Positions 1 to 9,562 are shown, counted from the first letter of the stretch. The stretch is DNA of 33,591 nucleotides from Burkholderiales bacterium (GCA_919902965.1 CAKKSJ010000276.1:1-33591); one strand, 5' to 3'. Numbers and translations: made by a program. Notes: generated by a model not told the origin, from the sequence alone.

Positions 1-1154
1 CCCTTCGAGTTCGCCGTCGGTGCCTTGTTGGTGAGCTGCTTCACCGGCAGGTCGGCGCCCGGGTTCTGGTCGTAGTAGCCCGACTTGCGCGTCAGATCGA
101 AGGACGCCTGCGTGATCGGCACGTAGCCGGTCTTGGTGTGCCATTCCATCTGGATATCGGGCCGCGACAGGAAGGTGAGGAACTTCGCCACGCCCTTGTA
201 CTCCTCGGCCTTGCGGCCGGCCATCACCCACAGCGACGCGCCGCCGATGATCGAGTTTTGCGGCGCGCCCTTGACGTCGTCGTGGTAGGGCATGAAGGCC
301 ATCTGCCACTCGAACTTGGCCGCCTTCTTGATCCCCGCCTGCGCGCCCGCGCTCAGTGTGGCCATCGCGCACTCGCCGCTGGAGAACTTGGCATCGCCCT
401 GGTTGGTGCGCCCGGCATAGGTAAACAGCCCCTGCTTGGACATGTCGCCGAGCAGGCCTATGTGGCGTACGTGCAGCGGCGAGTTTATGGTGAACTCCGT
501 ATCGAAGCCGCCCATGCCGTTCTGCTTGGTGCCGATCGGTACGTTATGCCAGGCGCTGAAGTTCTCGATGTGCACCCAGGACGGCCAGCTGGTGGTGTAG
601 GCGCAGCCCTGGCCCGACGCCTTCAGCTTCTCGGCCGCGGCACGTAGCTCCTTCCAGGTCTTCGGCGGCACCGGCTCCAGGCCCGCCTTCTTGAACGCGT
701 CCTTGTTGATGTAGAACATGGACGTCGAGCTGTTGAAGGGGAACGACAGCATGTTGCCCTTCAGGTCGGAGTAATAGCCGGTCACCGTCGGCAGATAGGC
801 CTTGGGCTCGAACTTCTCCTTGGAGTTCTTCATTACCGTGGCGATGGGAACGATCGCGCCCTTGGCCGCCATCATGGTCGCGGTGCCGACCTCGAACACC
901 TGCACGATGTGCGGCGGGTTCTTGGCGCGGTAAGCCGCGATGGCCGCCGTCATCGACACAGGGTAGCCCCCCTTGAAGATGGCGTTGACCTTGTATTCCT
1001 TCTGCTCTTCATTGAACTTGTTGGCCAGGCCGTTAAGCGCCTCGCCCAGCGCGCCCCCCATCGAATGCCACCACTGGATTTCGGTCTGCGCCTGGGCACC
1101 GGTGCTGGTCAAGCCTAAGGTCAGCATTGCGGCGGCTAGTATCTTGATTTTCAT
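1..1154 (-). CDS. ugpB: ABC transporter substrate-binding protein, sn-glycerol-3-phosphate type (UgpB); C-terminus cut by window edge
   Basis: Minus-strand translation from ATG at 1154: MKIKILAAAMLTLGLTSTGAQAQTEIQWWHSMGGALGEALNGLANKFNEEQKEYKV...; signal peptide; clearly similar to the second UgpB at 23797-25122. Absent from the ORF track because its stop lies outside the window. Confidence 0.9.
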   Translation of the reverse strand, partial: MKIKILAAAMLTLGLTSTGAQAQTEIQWWHSMGGALGEALNGLANKFNEEQKEYKVNAIFKGGYPVSMTAAIAAYRAKNPPHIVQVFEVGTATMMAAKGAIVPIATVMKNSKEKFEPKAYLPTVTGYYSDLKGNMLSFPFNSSTSMFYINKDAFKKAGLEPVPPKTWKELRAAAEKLKASGQGCAYTTSWPSWVHIENFSAWHNVPIGTKQNGMGGFDTEFTINSPLHVRHIGLLGDMSKQGLFTYAGRTNQGDAKFSSGECAMATLSAGAQAGIKKAAKFEWQMAFMPYHDDVKGAPQNSIIGGASLWVMAGRKAEEYKGVAKFLTFLSRPDIQMEWHTKTGYVPITQASFDLTRKSGYYDQNPGADLPVKQLTNKAPTANSK

Positions 1155-1404
1155 TGAATTCTCCCCTAGTGAGTTTTCATCGGATCGTGCGAGTATAGCA
1201 GAACCGGATTACCGGCTCGTGACTAATCCAAGGTGAGACAAATCGACCCGCCGGGCAAGCTCAGACTGGCGGGCTTATGCATGCCCAATGAACCGGTTTT
1301 GACTTTCAAGGCGCGCATATCGCAACTATGGCAATGTAGACTTCAGACCCGATCTTAGCGGATGGACCAATCGAGAATCTACGACAAACCCAGAAGCGGC
1401 GCAA

Positions 1405-1438
1405 TGGCCTTGACTTCGCCTTGGCCTTGACTTCGCCC
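1405..1438. repeat. two tandem copies of a 17-bp unit (tggccttgacttcgcc + t/c)
   Basis: tggccttgacttcgcct tggccttgacttcgccc read directly. Confidence 0.8.
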
Positions 1439-1524
1439 GCGCGGTCATGGCGACGACGAATTCGCGCAGGCGGGGAAGGTTCTTCAAGGACTTTGCGCGC
1501 GCCTCGGCCGGACCAGGGCAAGAC

Positions 1525-1866
1525 TCATTTTGCCACGGGTTCCTTGACCATCGCCTTGCGCATGCTGCGCTTGAGGTGGTGGATCTGGTCAAGTGCGACC
1601 TTCAGCGCCTTGCGGTCGCGCCCGGCGAGCGCCTGGTCCCGCTTGGCCTTCCATTCCGTGATCCGGGCCTTGACCGCGGCCTTGTCTATGCCCTTGACTT
1701 CCTTGTGGGCTTTCATGTCGATGGCCAGAGCCTTGCACAGTGCGACCAGCAGGTGATCCTTGTTCAGTTGCGTGTAACCCTGCACGGCTTCGTGTTCGAT
1801 GCCGGCGGCGATTTCGCGCAGCTCGGTCAGGGGCTTGTGCTTCAGTTCCTCGTAGGTATGGGTCAT
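1525..1866 (-). CDS. small basic protein with Rho_N/SAP-like N-terminus, hypothetical
   Basis: MTHTYEELKHKPLTELREIAAGIEHEAVQGYTQLNKDHLLVALCKAL resembles the Rho termination factor N-terminal helix-extended-helix motif; lysine-rich C-terminal half. Confidence 0.65.
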   Translation of the reverse strand: MTHTYEELKHKPLTELREIAAGIEHEAVQGYTQLNKDHLLVALCKALAIDMKAHKEVKGIDKAAVKARITEWKAKRDQALAGRDRKALKVALDQIHHLKRSMRKAMVKEPVAK

Positions 1867-1951
1867 AGCGTCTCCGGTTGGGTGTTCGAATCGAGCCGGG
1901 GTCAATTATATAGTCTCGGCTACCTACGCATGCCGTGAGCGGCTTTGCGCG

Positions 1952-2551
1952 CTAGCCCGGATCCGCGGACCGGTCCCAAAGATTGGGAATCGTGCTGTTG
2001 GAATATCCGGAAACGAAGGGTTTGATCACGCCGGTTTCGCGCGCATAGACATGGCGCTTTACCGCACCGATGTTGGCGCCGTAGACGTGGATGCTGACCG
2101 CCGGCCGGTCGCTGAGCGCGTTGGATACCGTGTGGATGTCGCCCACAGTGGGGGAGACCGCATCGATGCCGCCGGGCCCGACGATATGCTCGCCGGTCTT
2201 GCGCATAGCCCGGGCGTCGCCCGCGCGCTCGTATTCCTCGCATTTTTCGGATCCGCGCAGCACGCCGATCAGTCCCCAGACCGTATGGTCGTGCACCGGC
2301 GTGCAATGCCCGGGACCCCATACGAAACTCACCACTGAAAATCGCTCCAGCGGGTCGCAGTAGAGCAGGTATTGGCGATAGGTATCGGCATGCACCTGCG
2401 CGAACTCCGGCGGCAGCCAGTCGTCGCGCGCGATCAGGCGCGCGAGCAGTTTCTTTCCCGCGCGCAGCATGGCGGGTTCATCCTGGCCGAATTTTTCCAC
2501 CGCGTGCGTCAGCTCCAGGACGAAGTCGCGCAGCGGTTTGATGCTGTCCAT
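1952..2551 (-). CDS. cysteine dioxygenase family thiol dioxygenase (cysteine or 3-mercaptopropionate dioxygenase)
   Basis: Cupin motif VWGPGHCTPVHDHTVWGLIGVLRGSEKCEEYER and later H in VGDIHTVSNA; CDO-type architecture. An alternative upstream ATG at 2587 exists. Confidence 0.85.
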   Translation of the reverse strand: MDSIKPLRDFVLELTHAVEKFGQDEPAMLRAGKKLLARLIARDDWLPPEFAQVHADTYRQYLLYCDPLERFSVVSFVWGPGHCTPVHDHTVWGLIGVLRGSEKCEEYERAGDARAMRKTGEHIVGPGGIDAVSPTVGDIHTVSNALSDRPAVSIHVYGANIGAVKRHVYARETGVIKPFVSGYSNSTIPNLWDRSADPG

Positions 2552-2667
2552 AGTCGGTCCTTTGTGTTCGATGCTCGTTGCCGCCATGATTCAAATTCCC
2601 GCCGCGCGCGATGCTAGAATGCGTCTGCGGCCCGGCAGGCGCGCAGCACCCAAGAACAGGCCCCGGC

Positions 2668-2760
2668 AGGAGTAAATCATTACCGATCCCTTGAAGCGTG
2701 TCCAGCAGTTGTGCTAGACCGCGTGTACCAGCGGGATGGCCTTCGCGCAGGTGTTATCTT
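2668..2760 (+). pseudogene. relic of the 5' end (RBS plus first codons) of the MFS gene at 6920-8206
   Basis: aggagtaaatcattaccgatcccttgaagcgtgtccagcagttgtgctagacc aligns with 6909 aggagcagatcatcaccgatcccttgaagcgcgtccagcgcctgcgctggacc; contains an in-frame TAG and decays downstream. Confidence 0.7.
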
Positions 2761-2846
2761 ATCGACTAAGCCTTACTGGTACGGCCTGCGCATAGCGCGT
2801 CGACCCGTCCATGGGACCGAGGATCCGGTGGACCGCCTGACAAAAC

Positions 2847-2878
2847 GAAGCGGGCCCTGGTGAAACGGCCCGCTTCGG
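2847..2878 (-). terminator. intrinsic terminator of the antiporter gene
   Basis: Perfect 11-bp stem cgaagcgggcc / ggcccgcttcg with a 10-nt loop; on the minus strand followed by TTTTGT; lies just downstream of the stop at 2923. Confidence 0.8.
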
Positions 2879-2922
2879 TTGTTTGCCACGCGTTGCCCGG
2901 CCAACCGGGCGAGTGGCGCAGG

Positions 2923-4359
2923 TCAGCTGTGGTCCGCGCGCTTGTCTTTTCCCGCGCGTCCGAGTTCGCTCCAAAGGCCCACGGTTGCGACCACGAAGGG
3001 AAGAATCAGGAAGAACAGGAAGGTGCGGTCAAGAGACTGGAACCATTGAAGCCAGATGTGATAGTCGAGCATTTCCAGTGCCGCTTGCGGTACCGAGCGG
3101 AAGCAGAATACCGCCACCAGCGTGGGGGGTAGCGCCGCAAGAAACAGCCCCAGCGGGTTGATCGAATGCTCATCGAATGAATTTTTCAGGATGGCAAAGC
3201 CCGCTGGATTGGGGGCGTTGGCGATGACGGTGAGCCCGCCTCCGCTAACGGCGCCTGCGACCAGGGCGTATTTGAATTCGTCGGAGACACCGCTGACCAT
3301 GGATCCCAGATAGGTAAGCGCGGCATTGTCGGTGATCGCCGTGAGGGCAGTCGCGCCGTAGTACAAGGTCGTTTCGCTGAGGCTAGCCAAGACTGCCTGC
3401 AGCCACCACTGCTGTTGCCCGCCAAGAACGACCAGACCGGCCAGAAAGAACGCCACCATCAGGCCTTCCCTCAGCATCAGGCGATTGTGATGCATCTTGT
3501 ACGCCTCTGCCAATCCTAGAAAGAACAGAAACAGGCCGATGAATATCTCCGGATGGTGATTGGTCGCCACGACTCCGGCCAGAAGCACGAGATTGACCAG
3601 GACGAAGGCAACCGGTGCCCGCGTGCCGGTTCCCTGTACGTAGGCTTTGGCCTTCCACGTCAGCTCCTTCCTGAAAAGTAGGGTCAGGATCAAAGCGTTG
3701 GTGAAAACGGCGACTAGCGCCTTCCAACCGAACATGGAAAACACCATGCCGCTATCCCACCCCCATTTGGCAGCAACCATGAGTATCGGCGGCGCAGCGA
3801 AATTGGTGAGCGTACCGCCTATGGAAACGTTTACAAAGAGCACGCCCAGGGTCAGGTATTTCAGCCGGTTCGAGGCCTGCCGGGAAAATATCACGTCGCG
3901 CAGCATCATTGCCGCCAAGGTCATCGCGGCGGGTTCGGTGACTATGGATCCGAACAGCGGCACCACGGACAAGGCGAGAAAATAGTAGGCCACGGCGGCC
4001 GGAAGAGGCACGACAACGGCCAGCTTTCTTACCGTGTCGGACACCAACTGCAGGATCGGCTTGCTCGCCGAGATCACCATGATCACGAAGACAAACATGG
4101 GTTCGACGAAGCGGGTATTGTCGAGATAGTCCGACGTGGCACCCCAGCCCAGGGTCGCGGCCATGAATACAAGGAGCACGAACGCCCAGAATCCGAATAC
4201 GGTCTCCACTTCGCCGAGCAAATGCCACAAGCCCGCGTGGCCGGGCCGCGTATGTGCGAGGTGATAGAAGTACTTGGTTGAAAAGGTATGCACAACGGCC
4301 AGACCGAACAGGGTTGCGCCGGTCAGGTGTATCCAGGTGACAGCAGTCAGTGTTTGCAT
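2923..4359 (-). CDS. putative Na+/H+ antiporter (multi-TM membrane protein)
   Basis: 478-aa polytopic protein; motifs SIGGTLTNFAAPPILMVAAKWGWDSGMVFSMFGWK resemble the putative Na+/H+ antiporter family formerly DUF1504. Confidence 0.75.
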   Translation of the reverse strand: MQTLTAVTWIHLTGATLFGLAVVHTFSTKYFYHLAHTRPGHAGLWHLLGEVETVFGFWAFVLLVFMAATLGWGATSDYLDNTRFVEPMFVFVIMVISASKPILQLVSDTVRKLAVVVPLPAAVAYYFLALSVVPLFGSIVTEPAAMTLAAMMLRDVIFSRQASNRLKYLTLGVLFVNVSIGGTLTNFAAPPILMVAAKWGWDSGMVFSMFGWKALVAVFTNALILTLLFRKELTWKAKAYVQGTGTRAPVAFVLVNLVLLAGVVATNHHPEIFIGLFLFFLGLAEAYKMHHNRLMLREGLMVAFFLAGLVVLGGQQQWWLQAVLASLSETTLYYGATALTAITDNAALTYLGSMVSGVSDEFKYALVAGAVSGGGLTVIANAPNPAGFAILKNSFDEHSINPLGLFLAALPPTLVAVFCFRSVPQAALEMLDYHIWLQWFQSLDRTFLFFLILPFVVATVGLWSELGRAGKDKRADHS

Positions 4360-4518
4360 GGCGATGCCTCGTCAGCAGTGAACTAGGTGTGGCAATGCTA
4401 GGATCCCCTCGAGGCCTTGAAAATTCGCATCTTGACGTACGGAAATCTACTTACTTGCCATCCCGCCCCCTTGGTCCCATCATTGGGAATCCTCGATCAA
4501 ACGATACCGGTTGCATTC

Positions 4519-6129
4519 ATGCTGGCTGATTCCCCGCAGATCGGAGCGCGCCGTTCGCTCGCCGTGCATCTCAGGGACGCGGCGATGTTCGCCGCGTGCT
4601 ATGTCGCGCTCGACTGGGCCAGCTACATCTATCCACTGGGCCCGTTCAACATCACGCCCTGGAATCCCCCGCCGGCGCTGAGCATCGTCTGGATGATGCT
4701 CGGCGGATTGGCTTACGCCCCTGTCATCTTTAGCACCATTTTCATTGCCGACATCATTATTCGCCAGGCGCCGGGTGGACTCATTTTCACCGCGCTGACC
4801 TCGCTGGTGCTGGCGGGTGGTTACACAGCGATCGCCGGAACGCTGCGCTATTTCCTCAAATCCGACGCCCGGCTGAGCGATACGCGCCATTTATGGATGT
4901 TCGTCGCCGTCACCACGGCCGGAACCGCGATCGTCGGGACGTTCTACGTGGGGGCCTTGTGGGCGAACGGCTTTCTCCTCGGCGAACTGTTTAGCGCCGC
5001 GGTGTTCCGCTTCTGGCTGGGCGACGCGGTTGGCGTGCTGATTACCGCGCCTCTGCTGCTGCTCGTGGCGGACGAGGTCGCGCGCAAATGCCTGCTCAAC
5101 TCCTGGCGCAGACCGGAAACCGCCTTGCAGTTCGCGGTCATGGTTGCAACGGTTTACTTTGTGTTCGAAGGCGCAGGCGGCGAACCGTCGAAATATTTCT
5201 ATCTCCTGTTCCTGCCGTTGATCTGGATCGCTCTGCGCGGCGGATTCGTCGGCGCCGCAGTCGCTTCAGGCGTCGTTCAGGTTGGCGTGGTGCTTGGTGT
5301 CCATGGTGGGCCCATGCATTCGCTGGCGCTGGTGGAATTGCAGGCGCTGGTGGCCGCGTTGTCGCTCACTGGCTTGTTTCTCGGCGTCATGGTCGACGAG
5401 CGCGAACGGGCCACCGAAAGCCTTAAGGCGTCGCTGCGGCTCGCCGCTGCGGGCGAGATGGCGGGCGCCATCGCCCACGAAATCAACCAGCCGCTTGCCG
5501 CATTGAGCAACTATGGCAGGGCCTGCCAGCTTTTTCTTGAGCGAGGCGAGGGTGCGGTTCCCTATGCCGAGCTCGACGCGACCATTGGAAAAATGCTTGG
5601 AGAGTCGAAGCGCGCGGCGGAGGTGGTCGGGCGCCTGCGGGACTTCTTTCGCAGCGGGACCACGCAGTTGGAGGAGGTGACAGTGGAAAGCCTGCTGGAA
5701 AGCGCGCGACGCATCGGTAGCAAGCTCGACGCATCCGGCGAAGTGGATTTCCGTGTCGAGACGGATACAAGCGCGTCGGTACTGCTGGCAGATCGACTGC
5801 AAATAGAATTGGTCCTGCGCAATCTGCTCGCAAATGCGTTTGAGGCCGTTGCGAATCAGCCGGCGGGAAAGAAAAGGGTCACAGTCTCGGCGCATGCGAT
5901 AGACGGCGGTCGGATTTCGTTCCGGACTACCGATACCGGACCGGGGCTTTCCCCGTCCGCGCGCGAGCTCTTGTTCGAACCTTATTCAAGCACCAAACCC
6001 ACGGGAATGGGATTGGGCCTGGTGATCAGCCAGGCGATCGCCGAAGCACACGGCGGATCGCTCAGTGCCGCGCACACCAAACATGGCGAGTTTCACCTGA
6101 TACTGCCAGGGTTGGCGGCCGATGAATAG
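4519..6129 (+). CDS. MASE1-domain sensor histidine kinase
   Basis: Polytopic MASE1-like N-terminus; H-box GEMAGAIAHEINQPLAALSNYGRA; N-box LRNLLANAFEAV; G-box DTGPGLSPSARELLFEPYSSTKPTGMGLGLVISQAIAEAHGG. The ORF opens at 4417 with TTG; the ATG at 4519 is the more likely start. Confidence 0.85.
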   Translation: MLADSPQIGARRSLAVHLRDAAMFAACYVALDWASYIYPLGPFNITPWNPPPALSIVWMMLGGLAYAPVIFSTIFIADIIIRQAPGGLIFTALTSLVLAGGYTAIAGTLRYFLKSDARLSDTRHLWMFVAVTTAGTAIVGTFYVGALWANGFLLGELFSAAVFRFWLGDAVGVLITAPLLLLVADEVARKCLLNSWRRPETALQFAVMVATVYFVFEGAGGEPSKYFYLLFLPLIWIALRGGFVGAAVASGVVQVGVVLGVHGGPMHSLALVELQALVAALSLTGLFLGVMVDERERATESLKASLRLAAAGEMAGAIAHEINQPLAALSNYGRACQLFLERGEGAVPYAELDATIGKMLGESKRAAEVVGRLRDFFRSGTTQLEEVTVESLLESARRIGSKLDASGEVDFRVETDTSASVLLADRLQIELVLRNLLANAFEAVANQPAGKKRVTVSAHAIDGGRISFRTTDTGPGLSPSARELLFEPYSSTKPTGMGLGLVISQAIAEAHGGSLSAAHTKHGEFHLILPGLAADE

Positions 6130-6745
6130 CCCGGCTCATGAGGATCTCACCGTCTACATCGTCGAAGACGACGCCGGTATGCGCGACTCGCTGTCTCTGA
6201 TGCTGGGGCTTCTCGGCTTTCGTGCGGTGACGTTCGAAAGCGCCGAAGCGTTCCTCGAAACGTATCGGGACAATTGGTCCGGCTGTGTCGTGGCCGACCT
6301 CAGGCTTCCCGGAATGAGCGGCCTTGAACTGCAGGCGGATATTCGTGCTCGGGGAAAGAAATTGCCGTTTGTGATCATTACCGGACACGGTGACGTGAAA
6401 TCGGCCCGCGCCGCGTTCCAGTCGGAAGCCGTGGATTTCATCGAAAAGCCCTTCGACGAAGCGGAATTGCGGGTGGCGATCGAAAAGGGATTTGACCGGG
6501 AATCCCGGCGCATCCGACGTACGGAAGCAGTCAGCGATCAGATCTCGAAATTGACCAAGTTGACCAATCGCGAGCGTGAAGTCCTGGAACTGGTCGGGAA
6601 AGGGCTGCACGCGAAGGAAATCGCAGCGTCTCTGGATATCAGCGCGCGCACGGTCGAGGTACACAAGGCGCGCCTGATGGCGAAGCTCGAAGCGCGCAAT
6701 GTTTCCGAGCTGGTCCGGTTTGCGCTCGCCGCGGAAAAGCAGTAG
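6122..6745 (+). CDS. FixJ/NarL-type response regulator (REC + LuxR HTH)
   Basis: VYIVEDDAGMRDSLSLML...VVADLRLPGMSGLELQ...FVIITGHGDV...FIEKPFDEAEL and LTNREREVLELVGKGLHAKEIAASLDISARTVEVHKARLMAKL; overlaps the kinase stop. Confidence 0.93.
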   Translation: MNSPAHEDLTVYIVEDDAGMRDSLSLMLGLLGFRAVTFESAEAFLETYRDNWSGCVVADLRLPGMSGLELQADIRARGKKLPFVIITGHGDVKSARAAFQSEAVDFIEKPFDEAELRVAIEKGFDRESRRIRRTEAVSDQISKLTKLTNREREVLELVGKGLHAKEIAASLDISARTVEVHKARLMAKLEARNVSELVRFALAAEKQ

Positions 6746-6931
6746 GGCGCCCCGTGCTATTCGGAACGGAACTCTGTGCTCAAGGCATCGAAGGTGGTTT
6801 TCCAAGATGCATTCGAATCCGCGTTTGCGGAACCGCACATGCGTAGCTTTGCCGAGCGTCGTCATGCTCGGACGTCCCTGCGGTGCCGCCGCCGCGCCCG
6901 GCACGAATAGGAGCAGATCATCACCGATCCC

Positions 6932-8206
6932 TTGAAGCGCGTCCAGCGCCTGCGCTGGACCGCCTTTGCGCTGGGCGCCACGGCATTCGTGCTGGCGTTC
7001 TTTCACCGGCTCGCCCCGGGCGCGATCGCGGGCGAGCTGCAGCACGCATTCGCGACCTCCAGCGCCTCCCTGGGTCTGCTCGCGGCGACCTACTTCTACA
7101 TCTACTTCGCCATGCAGGTGCCCTCCGGCATTCTCGCCGACACGCTCGGGCCGCGCAAGCTGTTCACGGCGGGGGCGTTGGTGGCGGGCGCCGGGTCCGT
7201 GCTGTTCGGATTGGCGTCGGATTTCGGCCTCGCGCTGTTCGGGCGTTTTCTGGTCGGGCTGGGCGTGTCTGTGGCCTTCATTTCTGTGCTCAAGCTCAAC
7301 GCCGCCTGGTTTTCCGAGCGCCGCTTCGCGACCATGACCGGATTGCTGATGTTCATCTGCAACATGGGCGGATTGTTATCGGCGGTGCCGCTCGCCTGGG
7401 TAGCCGCGCACGGTGCCTGGCGCAGCGCTTTTGTCGGTGCCGGTGTCCTGTCGGTCCTGCTGGCGGTGTTGACCTGGCTGTTCCTGCGCGACAATCCGCG
7501 TCAGCTAGGACTGCCGTCGATGCAACAGCTGGAAGGCAAGCCCGAGTATCCGCCGGTACAGGAGAATTGGCGCGTGGCGCTCGCGACGGTGCTCGCGAAT
7601 CCGCGCACCTGGCCCGGCTTCGTCATGCAGCTCGGCATGGCCGGTTCATATCTTTGCTGGGGCGGACTGTGGGCGATTCCCTATCTGCAGGAAGTGCATG
7701 GCATGGAGCGGCAACTCGCCGCCTGGCATGTCAGTTTCATGATCCTGGGCCTTGCGACCTGCTCGCTCGCCGTGGGCGCGCTGTCTGATCGCGTCGGCCG
7801 GCGCACGCCGCTGATGCGCCAGCTCGGTTGCATCTATGTGCTGTGCTGGCTGCCCTGGCTCTGGGGCGGGCAATTGCCCGTGGCGGTTTCCCTGGGCTTG
7901 TTCGCGCTGACCGGGGCCTCGTTTTCGGCGATTACCCTGGTCTGGTCTTGCGCCAAGGAGGTGAATCCGCCCGCGTTCTCGGGCATGTCCACCAGCGTCG
8001 TCAACACCGGCGGATTTCTCGGTCCGGCCTTGCTGCAGCCGCTGGTCGGACTGGCGCTCGACCTTTCCAGCCTTGGCGCAAAGCACGACCTGGGTGACTG
8101 GCGCCTCGGCCTTGCGGTACTCTTCGCCTTTGCGCTGCTGGGCTGGCTGAGCACCTTCATGATCGCTGAAACGCATTGCCGCAATATTTATCAGGAACCA
8201 ATATGA
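6932..8206 (+). CDS. MFS transporter
   Basis: 424-aa 12-TM protein with MFS motifs (GALVAGAGSVLFGLASDFGLALFGRFLVGLGV; GALSDRVGRRTPLMRQ). The actual start may be a non-canonical ATC at 6920 (see findings). Confidence 0.88.
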   Translation: MKRVQRLRWTAFALGATAFVLAFFHRLAPGAIAGELQHAFATSSASLGLLAATYFYIYFAMQVPSGILADTLGPRKLFTAGALVAGAGSVLFGLASDFGLALFGRFLVGLGVSVAFISVLKLNAAWFSERRFATMTGLLMFICNMGGLLSAVPLAWVAAHGAWRSAFVGAGVLSVLLAVLTWLFLRDNPRQLGLPSMQQLEGKPEYPPVQENWRVALATVLANPRTWPGFVMQLGMAGSYLCWGGLWAIPYLQEVHGMERQLAAWHVSFMILGLATCSLAVGALSDRVGRRTPLMRQLGCIYVLCWLPWLWGGQLPVAVSLGLFALTGASFSAITLVWSCAKEVNPPAFSGMSTSVVNTGGFLGPALLQPLVGLALDLSSLGAKHDLGDWRLGLAVLFAFALLGWLSTFMIAETHCRNIYQEPI

Positions 8207-8577
8207 GCACCCAGGCGATCATCCTGTTTGCGCACGGCGCACGCGATCCGGATTGGGCGCTGCCTTTCGTCCTCATCAGGAAGCAGGTGCAGGCGGCGCG
8301 TCCGAACGCGTATGTCGAACTTGCGTTTCAGGACTTCATGACCCCGGCACTTGAGGCGGCGGTGGGGCAAGCCGCGGCGCAGGGCGCAAAGCGCGCCGTC
8401 GTGGTGCCGCTGTTCATGGCGCAGGGCAGCCACATGAAACAGGACTTGCCGCGCATGGTCGGAAAACTGCGCGAGCAATATCCCGGGCTTGAAATCACGG
8501 CCCTGTCCGCCATAGGCGATGCGCCGGAGATACTGCAGGCGGTGACGAACTGGGTGCTGGGCGCGACGCCGGACTAG
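8203..8577 (+). CDS. CbiX/SirB-family sirohydrochlorin chelatase-like protein
   Basis: MSTQAIILFAHGARDPDWALPF...VELAFQDFMTPALEAAV...AVVVPLFMAQGSHMKQDLP; ATGA overlap with the MFS stop. Confidence 0.85.
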   Translation: MSTQAIILFAHGARDPDWALPFVLIRKQVQAARPNAYVELAFQDFMTPALEAAVGQAAAQGAKRAVVVPLFMAQGSHMKQDLPRMVGKLREQYPGLEITALSAIGDAPEILQAVTNWVLGATPD

Positions 8578-8587
8578 TTGCGGCGCG

Positions 8588-9562
8588 CTATCGTTTCTGC
8601 AGCGACTCGCGCTCCATGAGCAGATAGGTGCCGTAGGCATTGCTACGATTGGCTGCGTTGAACGCCGGCATGCTCTGATAGCGGCTCCAGTCGGTCTGCT
8701 GGTAGGCTTCCTCGAAGGGCATCATGTCCGCGGCGGCTTTGCCCATGGCCGCGCGCAGATAGCGCAGGTAGTCGCGCGTGAACACGAGATCCGCGGCGGC
8801 ATCGCGTGAGGCCGCGCCGTGTCCCGGCACAATGACTTTGGGATTGTGGCGCAGCAGCTCGTCCATTGCCGCGAGCCAGCGCCGGCTGTCGGCATCACCG
8901 ACGAAGGGCACGCGCCCCGAGAACACCAGATCGCCGGTAAACAGCGCCTGATCCTCGCGCACCAGCACGACCATATCGTCCGGCGCGTGCGCCGGTCCGG
9001 CGTAAATCAGATCGAAGTGCAGTCCGCCGAGTACGAAGGAGCTGTTGCCGTCCAGCCAGCGATCCGGCGGCAGCAGCGGCGTGTCTTGGTCCAGCCAGGT
9101 TGCAAGGACGCCCCGCCGCTGGTCCAGGCGCGCCGCCGCCACGCTGCCCTCGAGATAGTCGCGCGCGCGCTGGTGCGCCCAGATTTCGGCGCCGGCGGCC
9201 TTGAATGCCGGAAGCCCGTAGAAATGGTCCGAATGATAGTGCGTGACGATAACGCGCCGGATCGGCGCGGCGCTGATGCTGCGTATCGCCGCGAGCAGCG
9301 CGCGGCCCAGCGCCGGAGTGCCCAGCGCGTCGATCACGACGATGCCCTCGGCGGTGAGCACGAATCCGGCGTTCGAAATGTAGCCCTGGTTGGCGGCGGA
9401 CGCGGGTCCTGATTGCCCCTGCACATACCAGACGTGTTCGCTCACCTGCACCGGTTTCACGCTGATTGCATCTGCGGCAAATGCCGCGGCGGCGAACAGC
9501 GCCAAGCTGCAGCCGGAAATTATGCGCAGGAGGCGCAGACCCCGCTTAGGCGAGGCCGTCAT
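8588..9562 (-). CDS. MBL-fold metallohydrolase (SoxH-like / quinoprotein-relay type)
   Basis: THYHSDHFYGLPAF, LFTGDLVFSGRVPFVGDADS, PGHGAAS zinc motifs; N-terminal signal peptide; overlaps the soxB stop. Confidence 0.85.
   Translation of the reverse strand: MTASPKRGLRLLRIISGCSLALFAAAAFAADAISVKPVQVSEHVWYVQGQSGPASAANQGYISNAGFVLTAEGIVVIDALGTPALGRALLAAIRSISAAPIRRVIVTHYHSDHFYGLPAFKAAGAEIWAHQRARDYLEGSVAAARLDQRRGVLATWLDQDTPLLPPDRWLDGNSSFVLGGLHFDLIYAGPAHAPDDMVVLVREDQALFTGDLVFSGRVPFVGDADSRRWLAAMDELLRHNPKVIVPGHGAASRDAAADLVFTRDYLRYLRAAMGKAAADMMPFEEAYQQTDWSRYQSMPAFNAANRSNAYGTYLLMERESLQKR

Noticed and set aside
6846-6875. ccgagc...gctcgg hairpin between the response regulator and the MFS gene as a terminator
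   Set aside because: 6-bp stem, no T-tract; insufficient support.
6062-7045. 327-aa minus-strand ORF
   Set aside because: Antisense to the response regulator; no domain signature.
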